From contig CP069418.1 in assembly GCA_017569305.1 (NCBI GenBank), positions 2,480,001 through 2,544,000 on the forward strand: DNA of 64,000 nucleotides, in the 5' to 3' direction. The first letter of the stretch is position 1. Each line of letters starts with the position of its first letter. Both the position numbers and the translations under genes were made by a program. Of the stretch, positions 53,065-61,881 are shown piece after piece. The notes under the pieces are model-generated. The model did not search any database. It had not been told where the DNA came from and was given only the letters and a program-made list of their open reading frames with translations. The DNA is from Clostridiales bacterium FE2011 (GTDB taxonomy: Bacteria; Bacillota; Clostridia; Christensenellales; Aristaeellaceae).

Positions 53065-53115
53065 AGATGAAAAATAATGAATACTTAAGACTTAAAACTG
53101 AAAACTTAAAAATGG
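53050..53115 (+). repeat. Seven-base-period array (ACTGAAT to AAACTTA)
   Basis: Heptamers ACTGAAT, ACTGAAG, ATGAAAA, ATAATGA, ATACTTA, AGACTTA, AAACTGA, AAACTTA, AAAATGG start inside the last codons of the gene. The end matches the cassette at 42401. Confidence 0.6.
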
Positions 53116-53121
53116 AGGAAA

Positions 53122-53150
53122 AAACTGCTTCAGAAAGAAGCAGTTTTTTA
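53122..53150 (+). terminator. Terminator after the small membrane protein
   Basis: AAAACTGCTTC pairs with GAAGCAGTTTT around AGAAA, followed by more T. It is the same design as the hairpin in the 42401 cassette. Confidence 0.75.
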
Positions 53151-53263
53151 GTATTTAAATGATTTTTTTGCTTCGCAAAAAAGAGAGGAACGAGATTTCT
53201 CCACGCGGCAGCAAGCAGGCTTGCGCAGAATGACAGAGTGGGCACTGTGGAGAAGTGAATGGA

Positions 53264-53333
53264 TGTGACAAAGGGACAGACCAACTGTCATCATTCCAGA
53301 AGAACGTGACAGTTGGTCTGTCCCTTTGTCACA
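53264..53333. repeat. REP-like perfect palindrome (27-bp arms)
   Basis: TGTGACAAAGGGACAGACC... (53264-53290) is perfectly complementary to 53307-53333 around a 16-base loop. The TGTCCCTTTGTCAC type resembles REP elements mobilised by Y1 transposases. A truncated hairpin unit (53163-53181) and a CCACGCGG/AGAATGAC repeat lie just upstream; together these fill the 53065-53385 gap. Confidence 0.8.
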
Positions 53334-53367
53334 TTGCGCGATAGTGATGAGTGAAGAGTGAAAAAGT

Positions 53368-53411
53368 GTTTTCTTGTATCCGCTGTTATACGGCAGCGGA
53401 TACAAGAAAAC
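53368..53411 (-). terminator. 18-bp hairpin with the isomerase stop codon in its loop
   Basis: Bases 53368-53385 are perfectly complementary to 53394-53411, which code for the last residues of the isomerase. The 8-base loop holds the TAA stop, and CACTTTTTC follows on the minus strand. Confidence 0.75.
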
Positions 53412-54336
53412 GACCAAAGCCATCAACGGAGACGTCCGGCAGGGCGGCAGGGAGAACAGCGGTTTGCCAGGGAAGAAGAGGTTCGCGGTGATTTTCCCAG
53501 CACAGGGTGCAGCCTTTGGCTGTGGCAGTCAGGAACTGCATTTTGCCTGTGGGCAGGGACAGCTTCCCGCTCAGGTCATAGGCAGACAGCCGGAAGTGCG
53601 GATCGCTGACCAGCAGGGTGCGCCGGCCGCCGGGCAGGTCCTCTGTCTCCTCGGTGCGGACGGGAACGGAATTGACATTTGAAACGGCAACGGCCTGCTC
53701 GATGTGCAGCTGGCGGGGCTTGCCATCCTTTCCGATCCGGCCCCAGTCCCAGAGACGGTAGGTGAGATCGCTGGCCTGCTGGATTTCATAGCAGCGGATA
53801 CCGGAACCCAGGGCATGAACGGTACCGGCGGGAATGTAAAACACGTCACCCGCATGCACTTCCGTCCGGCAGAGGCTGCTTTCCAGCTTTCCTGCATCCA
53901 GGACGGAACGGAGGGACTCTCCGTGGGTGTCGATTCCGTATACCAGCTGTGCCCCGGGTGCGGCGTCCAGGATATACCAGGCCTCGCTTTTGCCGGGTTT
54001 CCCTTCATGGGAGAGGGCATAGGCGTCATCCGGGTGCACCTGGACAGAGAGCGGCTGGCGGGTATCCAGAAATTTCAGCAGCAGCGGGAAACCGTCTTCG
54101 TCCGACCCGGTGAGACGTTTTCCCCAGAGCGGGAGCAGATCCCGCAGTGTTATGCCGGCCAGTTCCCCGTTGGCCACCCGGCTTTCCAGGCCGGGAAGGG
54201 CGGACACCTCCAGGCTTTCACCGGTGATATCCTCCGGTGAGTCCTTTCCGAAAAGCTCCTTCAGGGCATGACCGCCCCAGGGAGTCTCTGAACCGTGCCT
54301 GAAAGAGGGCGTCATAATAAGCGGATAAACATTCAT
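53386..54336 (-). CDS. manA: Mannose-6-phosphate isomerase, class I (short form)
   Basis: This 316-residue cupin enzyme interconverts mannose 6-phosphate and fructose 6-phosphate. The zinc-site motifs are visible: VQVHPDDAYA (QxH), then KSEAWYIL (glutamate), and GDVFYIPAGTVHALG with the third histidine. The active-site arginine region is LWDWGR. Length fits the Bacillus-type short enzymes. It ends the mannan cluster, where it would channel mannose phosphate to glycolysis; a phosphomannomutase for mannose 1-phosphate is not in the window. AGGAG precedes the ATG. Confidence 0.95.
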   Translation of the reverse strand: MNVYPLIMTPSFRHGSETPWGGHALKELFGKDSPEDITGESLEVSALPGLESRVANGELAGITLRDLLPLWGKRLTGSDEDGFPLLLKFLDTRQPLSVQVHPDDAYALSHEGKPGKSEAWYILDAAPGAQLVYGIDTHGESLRSVLDAGKLESSLCRTEVHAGDVFYIPAGTVHALGSGIRCYEIQQASDLTYRLWDWGRIGKDGKPRQLHIEQAVAVSNVNSVPVRTEETEDLPGGRRTLLVSDPHFRLSAYDLSGKLSLPTGKMQFLTATAKGCTLCWENHREPLLPWQTAVLPAALPDVSVDGFGRFLVSAAV

Positions 54337-54441
54337 TTTCCTGTTCTCCTGTGTTCATTTGGGCAAAAGCAAGGCTCAGGCAGGCCGGTTCAGCCTGACA
54401 GCAGTTCTATGCTTTTTGCGGTTATCTTGTATTACAAACCT

Positions 54442-55944
54442 TTATAAATCAAAGGGTTCAAGCGGTAAGCCGTTCTCCCCGAAGAAGGGAACCGGCGACG
54501 CGTAGTCTGTCCAGGCATAGCGGGCATGCAGCGGCTGCCGGACATCGTCTGCACGGAGCAGCAACTGGGCCCCGCAAACTTCCGCCCGGGCGGGGATCCA
54601 GGGGCCATCCGCCTCCGCAATCTCCAGCAGGGAGGCAGTATCCCCGCGGAGCTGAACAGGCGCTGAAAGACGGAGAATCAGCGCGTCTCCCTGCGGCGTC
54701 AGATCCAGAACCCGGGGAGAAACCTCTCCGCCGCCATACAGCAGGACGCCGGCGAGATCAGCCAGGCGTTCGCCCACGGGGCGTTTTGCGGTGGGGTGGA
54801 TGTTGCCGTATTCGCCCTGGTCCAGCAGGCAGATCATGCCGGTGCCGGGCACGGTATCCCGGACCGCGGCCTGCGCCTTGCGGAGCTTGGGCCAGAGGAA
54901 GGTGTCCGCTGCCCCGGAATCGATCCACATGGGAAGCTGGACAAAGAGGAAGGGAAGATTGTCCTCCATGAACCAGGACCGCCAGGTCCGGATGAGCAGC
55001 GTGAGCAGTTCATCATAATGATCGGTCTTGGTCGTGTCCTCCTCTCCCTGGTAGAAGAGGATCGCGGTAAGGGTGACGGGAAGAATTTCCCGTACCATGG
55101 TTTCCGCGAGCCCGGCAGGCCGGTAAGGTGAACCGGGGCCGGCGGGAGGATTCCAGGGAACAAGGCCGCAGGCGGCAACCACGTCGTCCCAGTGTGCGCC
55201 GGGATGCTCATGTTTATACTTTTCCACGGTCAGGTTCCAGGCGCCGAAGGTGTCCTGGAACTGCTTTTCTTCCGCGAGCCAGGTTTCCATGGTTTTACCG
55301 GCGGTGAGTGCAATGTATTCCTCCAGGTAGCGGGTGCCTTCCGGATCGGTCCGGAGGGTTGCTTCATCCATCCAGCAGGTGATGGAGGTGCCGCCCCAGT
55401 AGCAGCCGATGATTCCGACCGGGATCTCCGGCATGCGCTCCCGGAGCTTCGCGGCGAAGAAATAAGCCACCGCGCTGTTTGCCCCGCCGGTTCCGGGGGA
55501 AACGGCGTGCCAGCGGGTTTCCTCCACGGCTTTTTGCTGAGCCGGGCCTTTCACGGACTGCTTCGGAACGTTGAAGAAGCGCAGGAGCGGATCGTTATAC
55601 TGCCGGATGATTTTCGGTCCTTCGTCCGCGTTGCGCAGCTCCAGTTCCATGTTGCTCTGGCCGCCGGCCAGGAAAACCTCGCCGATGGCCACGTCATCCG
55701 CTTCGAATTGCTCACCGTCCGTGGAGAGAACCAGGCGGCAGTCGGTCTGCGCTTCCTGCGGGGGCAGGGACACCAGGAAACGGGTGCCGTCCGCCCGGGC
55801 GGAGCCTTCTCCCAGGAGGGAACCCTCCCGGCTGAGGAGCCGGACGGTTACGGTCAGCCCTTCGGAGACCTCCCCGAAGACCCGGATCTCTTTCCGTCTG
55901 CACAGCACTGCGCCGTCCGTGAACAGAGACGCCGGTTTCAGCAT
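54442..55944 (-). CDS. Sialate O-acetylesterase-like SGNH esterase
   Basis: This 500-residue protein has the family start MLKPASLFTDGAVL and a beta-rich N-domain. The SGNH nucleophile motif is G-G-Q-S97-N-M-E, GxND-like glycine/asparagine blocks follow (IGCYWGGTSITCW), and a late D-x-x-H equivalent lies in GEYGNIHPTAKR. No signal peptide is present. In a beta-mannan cluster the likely role is removing acetyl groups from imported mannooligosaccharides. It starts 6 bases after the GH130 gene, so they are co-transcribed. Confidence 0.88.
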   Translation of the reverse strand: MLKPASLFTDGAVLCRRKEIRVFGEVSEGLTVTVRLLSREGSLLGEGSARADGTRFLVSLPPQEAQTDCRLVLSTDGEQFEADDVAIGEVFLAGGQSNMELELRNADEGPKIIRQYNDPLLRFFNVPKQSVKGPAQQKAVEETRWHAVSPGTGGANSAVAYFFAAKLRERMPEIPVGIIGCYWGGTSITCWMDEATLRTDPEGTRYLEEYIALTAGKTMETWLAEEKQFQDTFGAWNLTVEKYKHEHPGAHWDDVVAACGLVPWNPPAGPGSPYRPAGLAETMVREILPVTLTAILFYQGEEDTTKTDHYDELLTLLIRTWRSWFMEDNLPFLFVQLPMWIDSGAADTFLWPKLRKAQAAVRDTVPGTGMICLLDQGEYGNIHPTAKRPVGERLADLAGVLLYGGGEVSPRVLDLTPQGDALILRLSAPVQLRGDTASLLEIAEADGPWIPARAEVCGAQLLLRADDVRQPLHARYAWTDYASPVPFFGENGLPLEPFDL

Positions 55945-55950
55945 GGGACC

Positions 55951-57129
55951 TTACCTTCTTTCCTTCAGGTATTCCAGATTCCTGCGGATCAGATCGGCCC
56001 GCTGGCGGACACAGTCCGCGCTGCGGAGCGGATCCTCCGGAGTGTTGAACACATAGTCCTTAAGCCTCTCCAGATCCGTTTCCGCCACATGCATGCGGGT
56101 GTCGGAAGAGGCGTAGTAGATATAGACCTTGCCGTCATCATCCGCGATGGCGCCGTTGGTGAAGACAACGTTGCTTACATCGCCGGTGCGCTCCCGCCCA
56201 AGGGGACCGAGGAGCATGCCGGAGGGCTCCGCAATGATGCGGGAGGGATCATGGAGATCCGTTGCAAAGGCGTACAGCACATACCGCAGTCCGGCGGCGG
56301 TGTTCCGCACACCGTGGGCGATGTGGATCCAGCCGCGGTCCGTCTTGATGGGCACGGCACCGGCACCGTTCTTGGACTCGGTCAGGGTGTGGTACTTCCG
56401 GCGGGAAATGATCTTCTCCTCGCCGATAACCGGATGGGTGATATCCCCGCAAAGACCGAAACCGATGCCCCCGCCGGAGCCGGTCTCGATGAAGTCGTCC
56501 ATGGGACGGGTATAGAAGGCATACTTGCCATCCACGAACTCCGGATGGAGCACCACGTTCCGCTGCTGGGGAGAATTCAGGGTAATCAGGTTCGGCAGGC
56601 GCTCCCAGGTTTCCAGGTCCTTTGTCCGGACGATGCCCGCCGCGGCAACGGCGGCGGAAAGATCGGCGCTGCGGGTATCCTTGCTCTCGGAGCAGAAGAC
56701 GCCGTAGATCCAGCCGTCCTCATGGGCAGTCAGGCGCATGTCATAGACGTTGGTTTCCTGCTTTTCCGTATCCGGCAGGATGACCGGATAATCCCGGAAA
56801 CGGAAGCCTTCGGTAGGCTTGTCGCTTTCCGCCACGGCGAAGAAGCTTTTCCGGTCCATGCCTTCCACGCGAACCACCAGGCAATACTTTCCGTTCAGCT
56901 TGATGGCGCCGCTGTTCAGGGTGGCATTGACGCCCAGGCGCTGCATCATGAAGGGATTGGTGTCAGGATTCGCGTCATACATCCAGAAGGGCGGAATATG
57001 ATCCCGGGTGAGGACGGGGTTGGCGTAGCGGGAAAAAAGGCCGTTGTAGAAGCGGGAATCAACGGGGTTGGGGAGGACGATGAGTTGCTCATAGGATTCC
57101 ATGAGGGAGGCAAAAGTGCGAGTGTTCAT
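55951..57129 (-). CDS. 4-O-beta-D-mannosyl-D-glucose phosphorylase (GH130_1)
   Basis: This 392-residue five-blade propeller enzyme cleaves mannosyl-beta-1,4-glucose with phosphate to mannose 1-phosphate and glucose. Subfamily features: [41 protein letters not shown] with the general acid region, YDMRLT and TRPMDD. It follows cellobiose 2-epimerase in pathway order, as in Ruminococcus albus. It is downstream of the hairpin-array gap and heads a short run of epimerised-sugar genes. Confidence 0.92.
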   Translation of the reverse strand: MNTRTFASLMESYEQLIVLPNPVDSRFYNGLFSRYANPVLTRDHIPPFWMYDANPDTNPFMMQRLGVNATLNSGAIKLNGKYCLVVRVEGMDRKSFFAVAESDKPTEGFRFRDYPVILPDTEKQETNVYDMRLTAHEDGWIYGVFCSESKDTRSADLSAAVAAAGIVRTKDLETWERLPNLITLNSPQQRNVVLHPEFVDGKYAFYTRPMDDFIETGSGGGIGFGLCGDITHPVIGEEKIISRRKYHTLTESKNGAGAVPIKTDRGWIHIAHGVRNTAAGLRYVLYAFATDLHDPSRIIAEPSGMLLGPLGRERTGDVSNVVFTNGAIADDDGKVYIYYASSDTRMHVAETDLERLKDYVFNTPEDPLRSADCVRQRADLIRRNLEYLKERR

Positions 57130-57186
57130 AAAAACATCCTTACGTTTTTAGGTAGGAGGTAGGAAGTAGGAGGGAGGAGGTATTGT

Positions 57187-57300
57187 CTTTTGCTTCGCAA
57201 AAGAATGATATGTTGCTTCGCAACATGATATTTCGACTTAATGTCGAAATGATAGGTTCGACTTCGTCGAACATGATATGTTTGGCTTCGCCAAACGTGA
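57187..57300 (+). repeat. Five-hairpin array B with TGATA spacers
   Basis: The stems are CTTTTGC/GCAAAAG, TGTTGC/GCAACA, TTTCGAC/GTCGAAA, GTTCGAC/GTCGAAC and GTTTGGC/GCCAAAC. The first three are identical to array A; the last two differ by base pairs changed on both sides, which keeps the stems. Confidence 0.9.
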
Positions 57301-57467
57301 TTAGTTACTGACCGCCTTTGTCAGGGTGACCTTGTGGAGGAAGTGGTGTTCCGTATAGGTTGAAGGTCTATATCTCCGGAGGAGATTCTTCCACGCGGAC
57401 ACTTCGTGTCCTTGGTCAGAATGACAATCATTACGTTAGGGGTAATTCTGTAAGTTCACATTGTTCG

Positions 57468-57501
57468 TAATTATGAATTATGAATTGTGAATTATGAATT
57501 A
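57468..57501 (-). repeat. Seven-base-period array after the GH130_2 stop
   Basis: On the gene's strand it reads AATTCAT, AATTCAC, AATTCAT, AATTCAT immediately after the stop codon. There is a single arm. Confidence 0.6.
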
Positions 57502-58533
57502 TTAATAGTTGTGTTTTGCTTCGTCGTCGCCATAGTGGAGGACGCTGTGGGATTTGATGTAGTTGACGACGGAGTCCACGGTGGTGAAGGCCAGGCCGAC
57601 ATGGGTGTCGGCTGCGCCGTAGTAGATGGCGATGCGGCCGGTGTCCCCATCCTGCAGGGTGGCGCAGGGGAAGACCACATTGGGCACGAAGCCGCTGACT
57701 TCATAGGGTTCTTCCGGCGTCAGCAGGTAGTTGGCGCAGCGGTACAGCACCTTGCTGGGCTCATTGATATCCAGGATGGCGCCGCCCATGGAATACACAA
57801 AGCCGTTGCAGGTGGAGCTGACGCCATGGTAGAACAGCAGCCAGCCTTCGGTGGTTTCAATGGGAGCCGCGCCGGCACCGATCTTGACGCCCTGCCACCA
57901 TTCTCCGCCGCTGCCCATCACATGGCGGTGTTTGCCCCAGTAGACCATGTCCGGGCTCTCGCTGAGGAAGATATCGCCGAAGGGCGTGTGGCCGCTGTCG
58001 GAAGGACGGGAGAAGAGACGGAAGGTTCCGTTGATCTTCCGGGGGAAGAGCACGGCGTTCCGGTTGAAGGGAATGAAGGGATTTTCCAGGCGGGTGAAGG
58101 TTTTGAAATCCTTCGTCTTCGCCATGCCGATGGACGCGCCGTGGAAATCGCCGCACCAGATGATGTAATAGGTGTCTTCCACCTTCACGAGGCGGGGATC
58201 ATAGGCGTAATGGGGCATCATGGGGTTGCCGTCTTCATCGGTGAAGGGAACCTTTTCCCGCTCCACATCCCAGTGGATACCGTCTTTGGAATGACCGAGG
58301 TAGACGTAGGGAACGCCGTTGACCTGCTCGCCGCGGAGCACCGCGATGTAGCCGTCTTCCCACGGCACGACGGCGCTGTTGAAAATCCGGGCGATTTCCG
58401 GGGTGGGATTGCGGCCCAGCACCGGGTTTTCAGAATAACGCCAGACGGGCGTTTCGGTCTTCAGGTCCGCAGGCCGGTCCTGCCAGGGAATATTGGGGAG
58501 GGAAGAGACGTTGAGCATTTTAATATCTGCCAT
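57502..58533 (-). CDS. Beta-1,4-mannooligosaccharide phosphorylase (GH130_2)
   Basis: This 343-residue GH130 enzyme releases mannose 1-phosphate from the non-reducing end of mannooligosaccharides. Landmarks: YSENPVLGRNPTPE, IFNSAVVPWEDGY, the YDPRLVKVEDTYY block, GEWWQGVKIGAG and FPCATLQDGDTGRIAIYYGAADT. It differs from the gene at 55951 in length and motifs, so the two cover chain shortening and the final disaccharide. AAGGAG precedes ATG 58533. Confidence 0.92.
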   Translation of the reverse strand: MADIKMLNVSSLPNIPWQDRPADLKTETPVWRYSENPVLGRNPTPEIARIFNSAVVPWEDGYIAVLRGEQVNGVPYVYLGHSKDGIHWDVEREKVPFTDEDGNPMMPHYAYDPRLVKVEDTYYIIWCGDFHGASIGMAKTKDFKTFTRLENPFIPFNRNAVLFPRKINGTFRLFSRPSDSGHTPFGDIFLSESPDMVYWGKHRHVMGSGGEWWQGVKIGAGAAPIETTEGWLLFYHGVSSTCNGFVYSMGGAILDINEPSKVLYRCANYLLTPEEPYEVSGFVPNVVFPCATLQDGDTGRIAIYYGAADTHVGLAFTTVDSVVNYIKSHSVLHYGDDEAKHNY

Positions 58534-58555
58534 GTGTTTGCACTCCTTTTAGTCA

Positions 58556-58711
58556 AATTCACAATTCATAATTCATAATTCATAATTACGAATTGCTGAA
58601 CCAATTGGTCTGATCTGGGGCTTATATAATTACCAATGTGTTGATGATAAACGGCGAATGCAGTGATGAACACTATTCATTATGAATTATGAATTGTGAA
58701 TTATGAATTCA
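58556..58711. repeat. Inverted pair of seven-base-period arrays (156 bp element)
   Basis: Left arm 58556-58594 and right arm 58675-58711 are complementary AATTCAT-type arrays. The right arm touches the LacI stop codon. It fills the gap between LacI and the phosphorylase. Confidence 0.7.
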
Positions 58712-59719
58712 TCAATTCCCGCAGGGGATCTCCGATTCCCTGTAAACGGGCTGTCCGCCGACAACCAGGCGGCCGAAGGGCTTGCGTTCTCCGGCACAGC
58801 GCTCCAGCAGGGCTTTGACTGCCAGCTCGATCATGCCGCTGGTATCAATCCGGAAGGTGCTGAGCGGCACATCCCCGGGTCCACCGGCGGGGAAGTCATC
58901 AAACCCGGTGACGGAGACGTCTTCCGGAACCCGCAGGCCTTTATCCTGCAGGAGGCGGATCAACATCCGGGCGGTGATATCGCAGTTGCAGACGAAAGCG
59001 GTGGGCAGTTCGTCCGGCAGAACCGGATCAACCAGGCCGCCTGTCAGGCCGCGGTCCGAAAGGATCCACTCCTCACGAACCTGCAAGTCGTTGAGCAGCA
59101 TGGCCCGGTAGTAACCCAGGAAGCGGTCCATGATACTGCTGGTAGCCTTGGTGTTCCCAACGAAGCCGATTTTTGTGTGGCCCCGGCGGATCAGATGGCA
59201 GGTGAGACGATAGGCACCGTAGCTGTTGTCGCCGGCCACGGCGTCGGCATTGGCTTGCTCGTCATAAAAATCCAGGAAGACGATGGGAACGCCCGCCTGG
59301 GCAATCTTGCGGTAATAGGGCTTGGACGGTTCGCCCAGGAGGATGAGCCCGTCCGCATGGCCGGAGGTCATCAGGTTGGGCAGGGTCAGCTGCTTCTCAT
59401 TTTCATTGGTCAGAAGTTCCAGCAGGCCGAAATGCCCCATATCCGTCAGCTTTTTGATCAGCTGCTTGCAGATGATGGCGTAATAGGAACCCGGCTCGAA
59501 ATACCGTTCGGGGATCAGGATGCCGATTTCCAGGTGCTCCCGCAGCACCAGGCGGTTTCCGCGGGGATACTCATAGCTCATTTCATCTGCTTTTTTCAGG
59601 ATTTTTGAGCGAAGCTTCTCGCTCATGCCGGTTTTACCCGCCAGCGCCTTGGAAACCGTAACCGCGCTGGTTCCCACCGCCTTGGCGATGTCCCGCATCG
59701 TTGCTTTCTTCTCTGCCAA
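58712..59719 (-). CDS. LacI family transcriptional regulator
   Basis: This 335-residue regulator has an N-terminal helix-turn-helix MRDIAKAVGTSAVTVSKAL (from residue 8) and a hinge, followed by a periplasmic-binding-protein-like sensor domain (about 65-335). I place the start at TTG 59719, since AGGAGAAAGG lies nine bases upstream; this overlaps the epimerase reading frame by 86 bases. It is inside the mannan cluster and probably responds to a mannooligosaccharide or its phosphate. Confidence 0.92.
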   Translation of the reverse strand: MAEKKATMRDIAKAVGTSAVTVSKALAGKTGMSEKLRSKILKKADEMSYEYPRGNRLVLREHLEIGILIPERYFEPGSYYAIICKQLIKKLTDMGHFGLLELLTNENEKQLTLPNLMTSGHADGLILLGEPSKPYYRKIAQAGVPIVFLDFYDEQANADAVAGDNSYGAYRLTCHLIRRGHTKIGFVGNTKATSSIMDRFLGYYRAMLLNDLQVREEWILSDRGLTGGLVDPVLPDELPTAFVCNCDITARMLIRLLQDKGLRVPEDVSVTGFDDFPAGGPGDVPLSTFRIDTSGMIELAVKALLERCAGERKPFGRLVVGGQPVYRESEIPCGN

Positions 59720-60923
59720 TTGTTCCAGTCCTTTCTCCTGCTCCGGCGTATTCACCAATCAGCCGGAGGCACATTCTTCCGTTGTGGTACGGGCACTTCC
59801 ACTCGTCCGCTTCGGGCTTGCCGAGGGAAACCCCGTTTTCATCCAGTTCGTTGAACCATTCGCCGCCGTTCCGGGGATCCACAAAGGCCTTGCGGATATA
59901 GTCCCACTGCTGTTCCATCCGCTCCAGCCAGACCGGATCTCCCGTGAGCCGGAGGCCGAAGTCAAAGCCCAGCACGGTTTCCGCCTGGGGCCACCAGGCC
60001 CGGTAGGTGCTGGCCTCACCGTTCACGCATTCATAGAGAAGCCCGCGGTCCGAGAGACCGCGTTCCGTGACGCTGCGCAGCAGCTCCAGGCACATGGCCC
60101 GGTAAGGGGCGCGATCTTCCGCCTTGAGGATCAGGGTTTCCGCAGCGTCCCAGAGCAGCCAGGAAGCTTCAATATCATGGCCGTAGCTCTGCATGTCCAG
60201 CAGGGGGCGCCAGGCGGCGTCGAAAAACACCTCCAGGCGGCGCTTTACCGGATTCATGACCTGATTCAGGCATTGCCGGAGGCCGGCTTTGCCCGCAAGG
60301 CGGACCTGCTCATCCGGACGGGCACGGTAAAGCTCCGCATAGGCTTCGATCACATGCAGGAGCGTGTTCATGGTCCGGGAGGCAAGCACCCCGTTCTCGC
60401 TCAGCTTTTCATTGGTTTCCGGCGTGAAATCCGCTTTCTGCGCCTCCAGGTAGCCGCCCTTGTCCCGGCATTTGGTTTCGATGATGCGGAACAGGGAACG
60501 GGCCCTGTCCAGCGCACCGGGATTGCCTGTGAGCCGGTAATAGGCTGCCAGTCCGTAAACGGCGAAGGCCTGACAGTAGGTATGCTTGGTGGTGTCCGCC
60601 GGCTTTCCGTCATAAGTGACAGACCAGAACAGGCCGCCGTTTTCCGGATCCCCGAAGCGGTCCAGGAAACGATAGGCATGATCCGCGTATACCCGCAGGT
60701 CCGGCCGTTTCAGCACAGCGGCAGCCGTCGAAAAGAACCACAGGATACGGCTGTTCAGGATGCAGCCTTTGTCTGCTTCCCGGTTCAGCTGTAAATCACT
60801 GCCGACATATCCGTAATATCCGCCGTAAGTGTTGTCCAGCAAGGCTTCCCAGAACGGAAGGATTTTCTGCTCCAGGTGTTCGCAGACTTCGGATATAAGC
60901 GCGGCCGGTTCTTTGTTAACCAT
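59634..60923 (-). CDS. Cellobiose 2-epimerase (AGE family)
   Basis: This is a 429-residue alpha/alpha-barrel enzyme that converts the reducing-end glucose of beta-1,4 disaccharides to mannose and back, here mannobiose to mannosyl-glucose. Motifs include the catalytic-site histidines in SYGHDIEASWLLWDAAE and EWKCPYHNGRMC, and WWPQAE. The start is MVNKEPA with TGAGG upstream. The C-terminus runs about 35 residues past the usual end, across the LacI start, and looks like an out-of-frame extension. Confidence 0.93.
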   Translation of the reverse strand: MVNKEPAALISEVCEHLEQKILPFWEALLDNTYGGYYGYVGSDLQLNREADKGCILNSRILWFFSTAAAVLKRPDLRVYADHAYRFLDRFGDPENGGLFWSVTYDGKPADTTKHTYCQAFAVYGLAAYYRLTGNPGALDRARSLFRIIETKCRDKGGYLEAQKADFTPETNEKLSENGVLASRTMNTLLHVIEAYAELYRARPDEQVRLAGKAGLRQCLNQVMNPVKRRLEVFFDAAWRPLLDMQSYGHDIEASWLLWDAAETLILKAEDRAPYRAMCLELLRSVTERGLSDRGLLYECVNGEASTYRAWWPQAETVLGFDFGLRLTGDPVWLERMEQQWDYIRKAFVDPRNGGEWFNELDENGVSLGKPEADEWKCPYHNGRMCLRLIGEYAGAGERTGTIGREESNDAGHRQGGGNQRGYGFQGAGG

Positions 60924-60942
60924 GCTGTTAACCTCACGATTC

Positions 60943-60970
60943 ATTATAAGGAAAAGACGGCTTCTGTCAA
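60943..60970 (-). promoter_or_regulatory. Internal promoter before cellobiose 2-epimerase
   Basis: On the minus strand TTGACA (60970-60965), 16 bases, then TATAAT (60948-60943). A direct repeat TGTTAACC spaced by ATGC surrounds the start codon and may be a regulator site. Confidence 0.7.
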
Positions 60971-60988
60971 TTGAAGCAGGGACGGGAA

Positions 60989-61864
60989 TCAGCCCTTCAC
61001 AGATCCGCTGGCCAGGCCGGCGTAAACCTGTTTCTGGAAGACCAGGAAGATAATGAGACTGGGGATCAGCGTCAGCAGGACGCCGGCGCAGATGATGTTA
61101 TAGGAGCTCTTGAAGGGACCGGAGAAGGAGTACAGGGCGGTGGAAATGGTGCGCCAGGAGTTGGACTGGAGATAAAGATTGGCGCTGTAGTACTCATTGT
61201 AGACGCCCACACCCTTCAGTACGGCCACGGTGATGATGGCCGGTTTGGTCAGGGGCAGCAGGATTTTGAAAAACACCCCGAAGTAGGTGCAGCCTTCCAG
61301 CACGGCGGATTCATCCAGCGCCCCGTCCAGGTTTTCAAAATACTGAAGGAAGATATAGATGGAGATGACGTCCGTGCCGCTCATGAGGATCATGTAGCCC
61401 ACAATGGAGTTCAGGAAGCCCAGGTCCTTCATGATCTGGTAAGTGGTAACCTGCATGGCGATACCGGGGATCAGCGTGGCGATCATGAACAGGTTCCGGA
61501 TCAGCCCGTTGCCGGGGAACCGGAAACGGTTCAGCACATAGGCCAGCATGGAACCCATCATAACGGAAACGGTGACCACGACGACAACCACAGAGGCGGA
61601 GGTCAGGAAGGCGCGGAGCATATCGCCCTGCGTCCAGACCTGGACATAGTTGCCGAAGTTGAACCAGTTCCGCGGGAGCGCCATGGCATTGGTGGTGGCA
61701 TATTCCTCCGCACCTTTGAAGGAGGTGGTGAAGGAGGACCAGATTGGCAGCAGGGCGATAAAGCAGGCCAGGAACAGGGCAAAGTATTCCAGAACCCTGA
61801 TCACGGTACGCTTCATCCGGGCACTCCGGTTGGTTTCCCGGACCGCGTGGGTCACAACAGACAT
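60989..61864 (-). CDS. Carbohydrate ABC transporter permease (MalG type)
   Basis: This 291-residue inner-membrane permease of the CUT1 family starts at MSVVTHAVRE, with GGGAGG upstream. Six helices and the ATPase-contact EAA-type loop (ALDESAVLEGCTYFGVFFKILLP, broken here by short gaps in conservation) are present. It pairs with the next permease upstream and the binding protein at the right edge. The ATPase is not in the window; CUT1 systems often share an MsmK-like ATPase encoded elsewhere. Confidence 0.92.
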   Translation of the reverse strand: MSVVTHAVRETNRSARMKRTVIRVLEYFALFLACFIALLPIWSSFTTSFKGAEEYATTNAMALPRNWFNFGNYVQVWTQGDMLRAFLTSASVVVVVVTVSVMMGSMLAYVLNRFRFPGNGLIRNLFMIATLIPGIAMQVTTYQIMKDLGFLNSIVGYMILMSGTDVISIYIFLQYFENLDGALDESAVLEGCTYFGVFFKILLPLTKPAIITVAVLKGVGVYNEYYSANLYLQSNSWRTISTALYSFSGPFKSSYNIICAGVLLTLIPSLIIFLVFQKQVYAGLASGSVKG

Positions 61865-61881
61865 TTGCGCGGCCTCCCTTC

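Larger units (their letters stand above)
57130..57501. other. Gene-poor repeat mosaic between the GH130 genes
   Basis: From left to right it holds a purine run AGGTAGGAGGTAGG-type (57151-57181), hairpin array B, a GGACACTTCGTGTCC hairpin within a CCACGCGG...AGAATGAC repeat (57393-57423), and a heptamer array. No coding frame is convincing. Confidence 0.6.

Noticed and set aside
57130..57501. Insertion sequence between the GH130 genes
   Set aside because: No transposase frame or target duplication is seen; the gap is a mosaic of small repeats.
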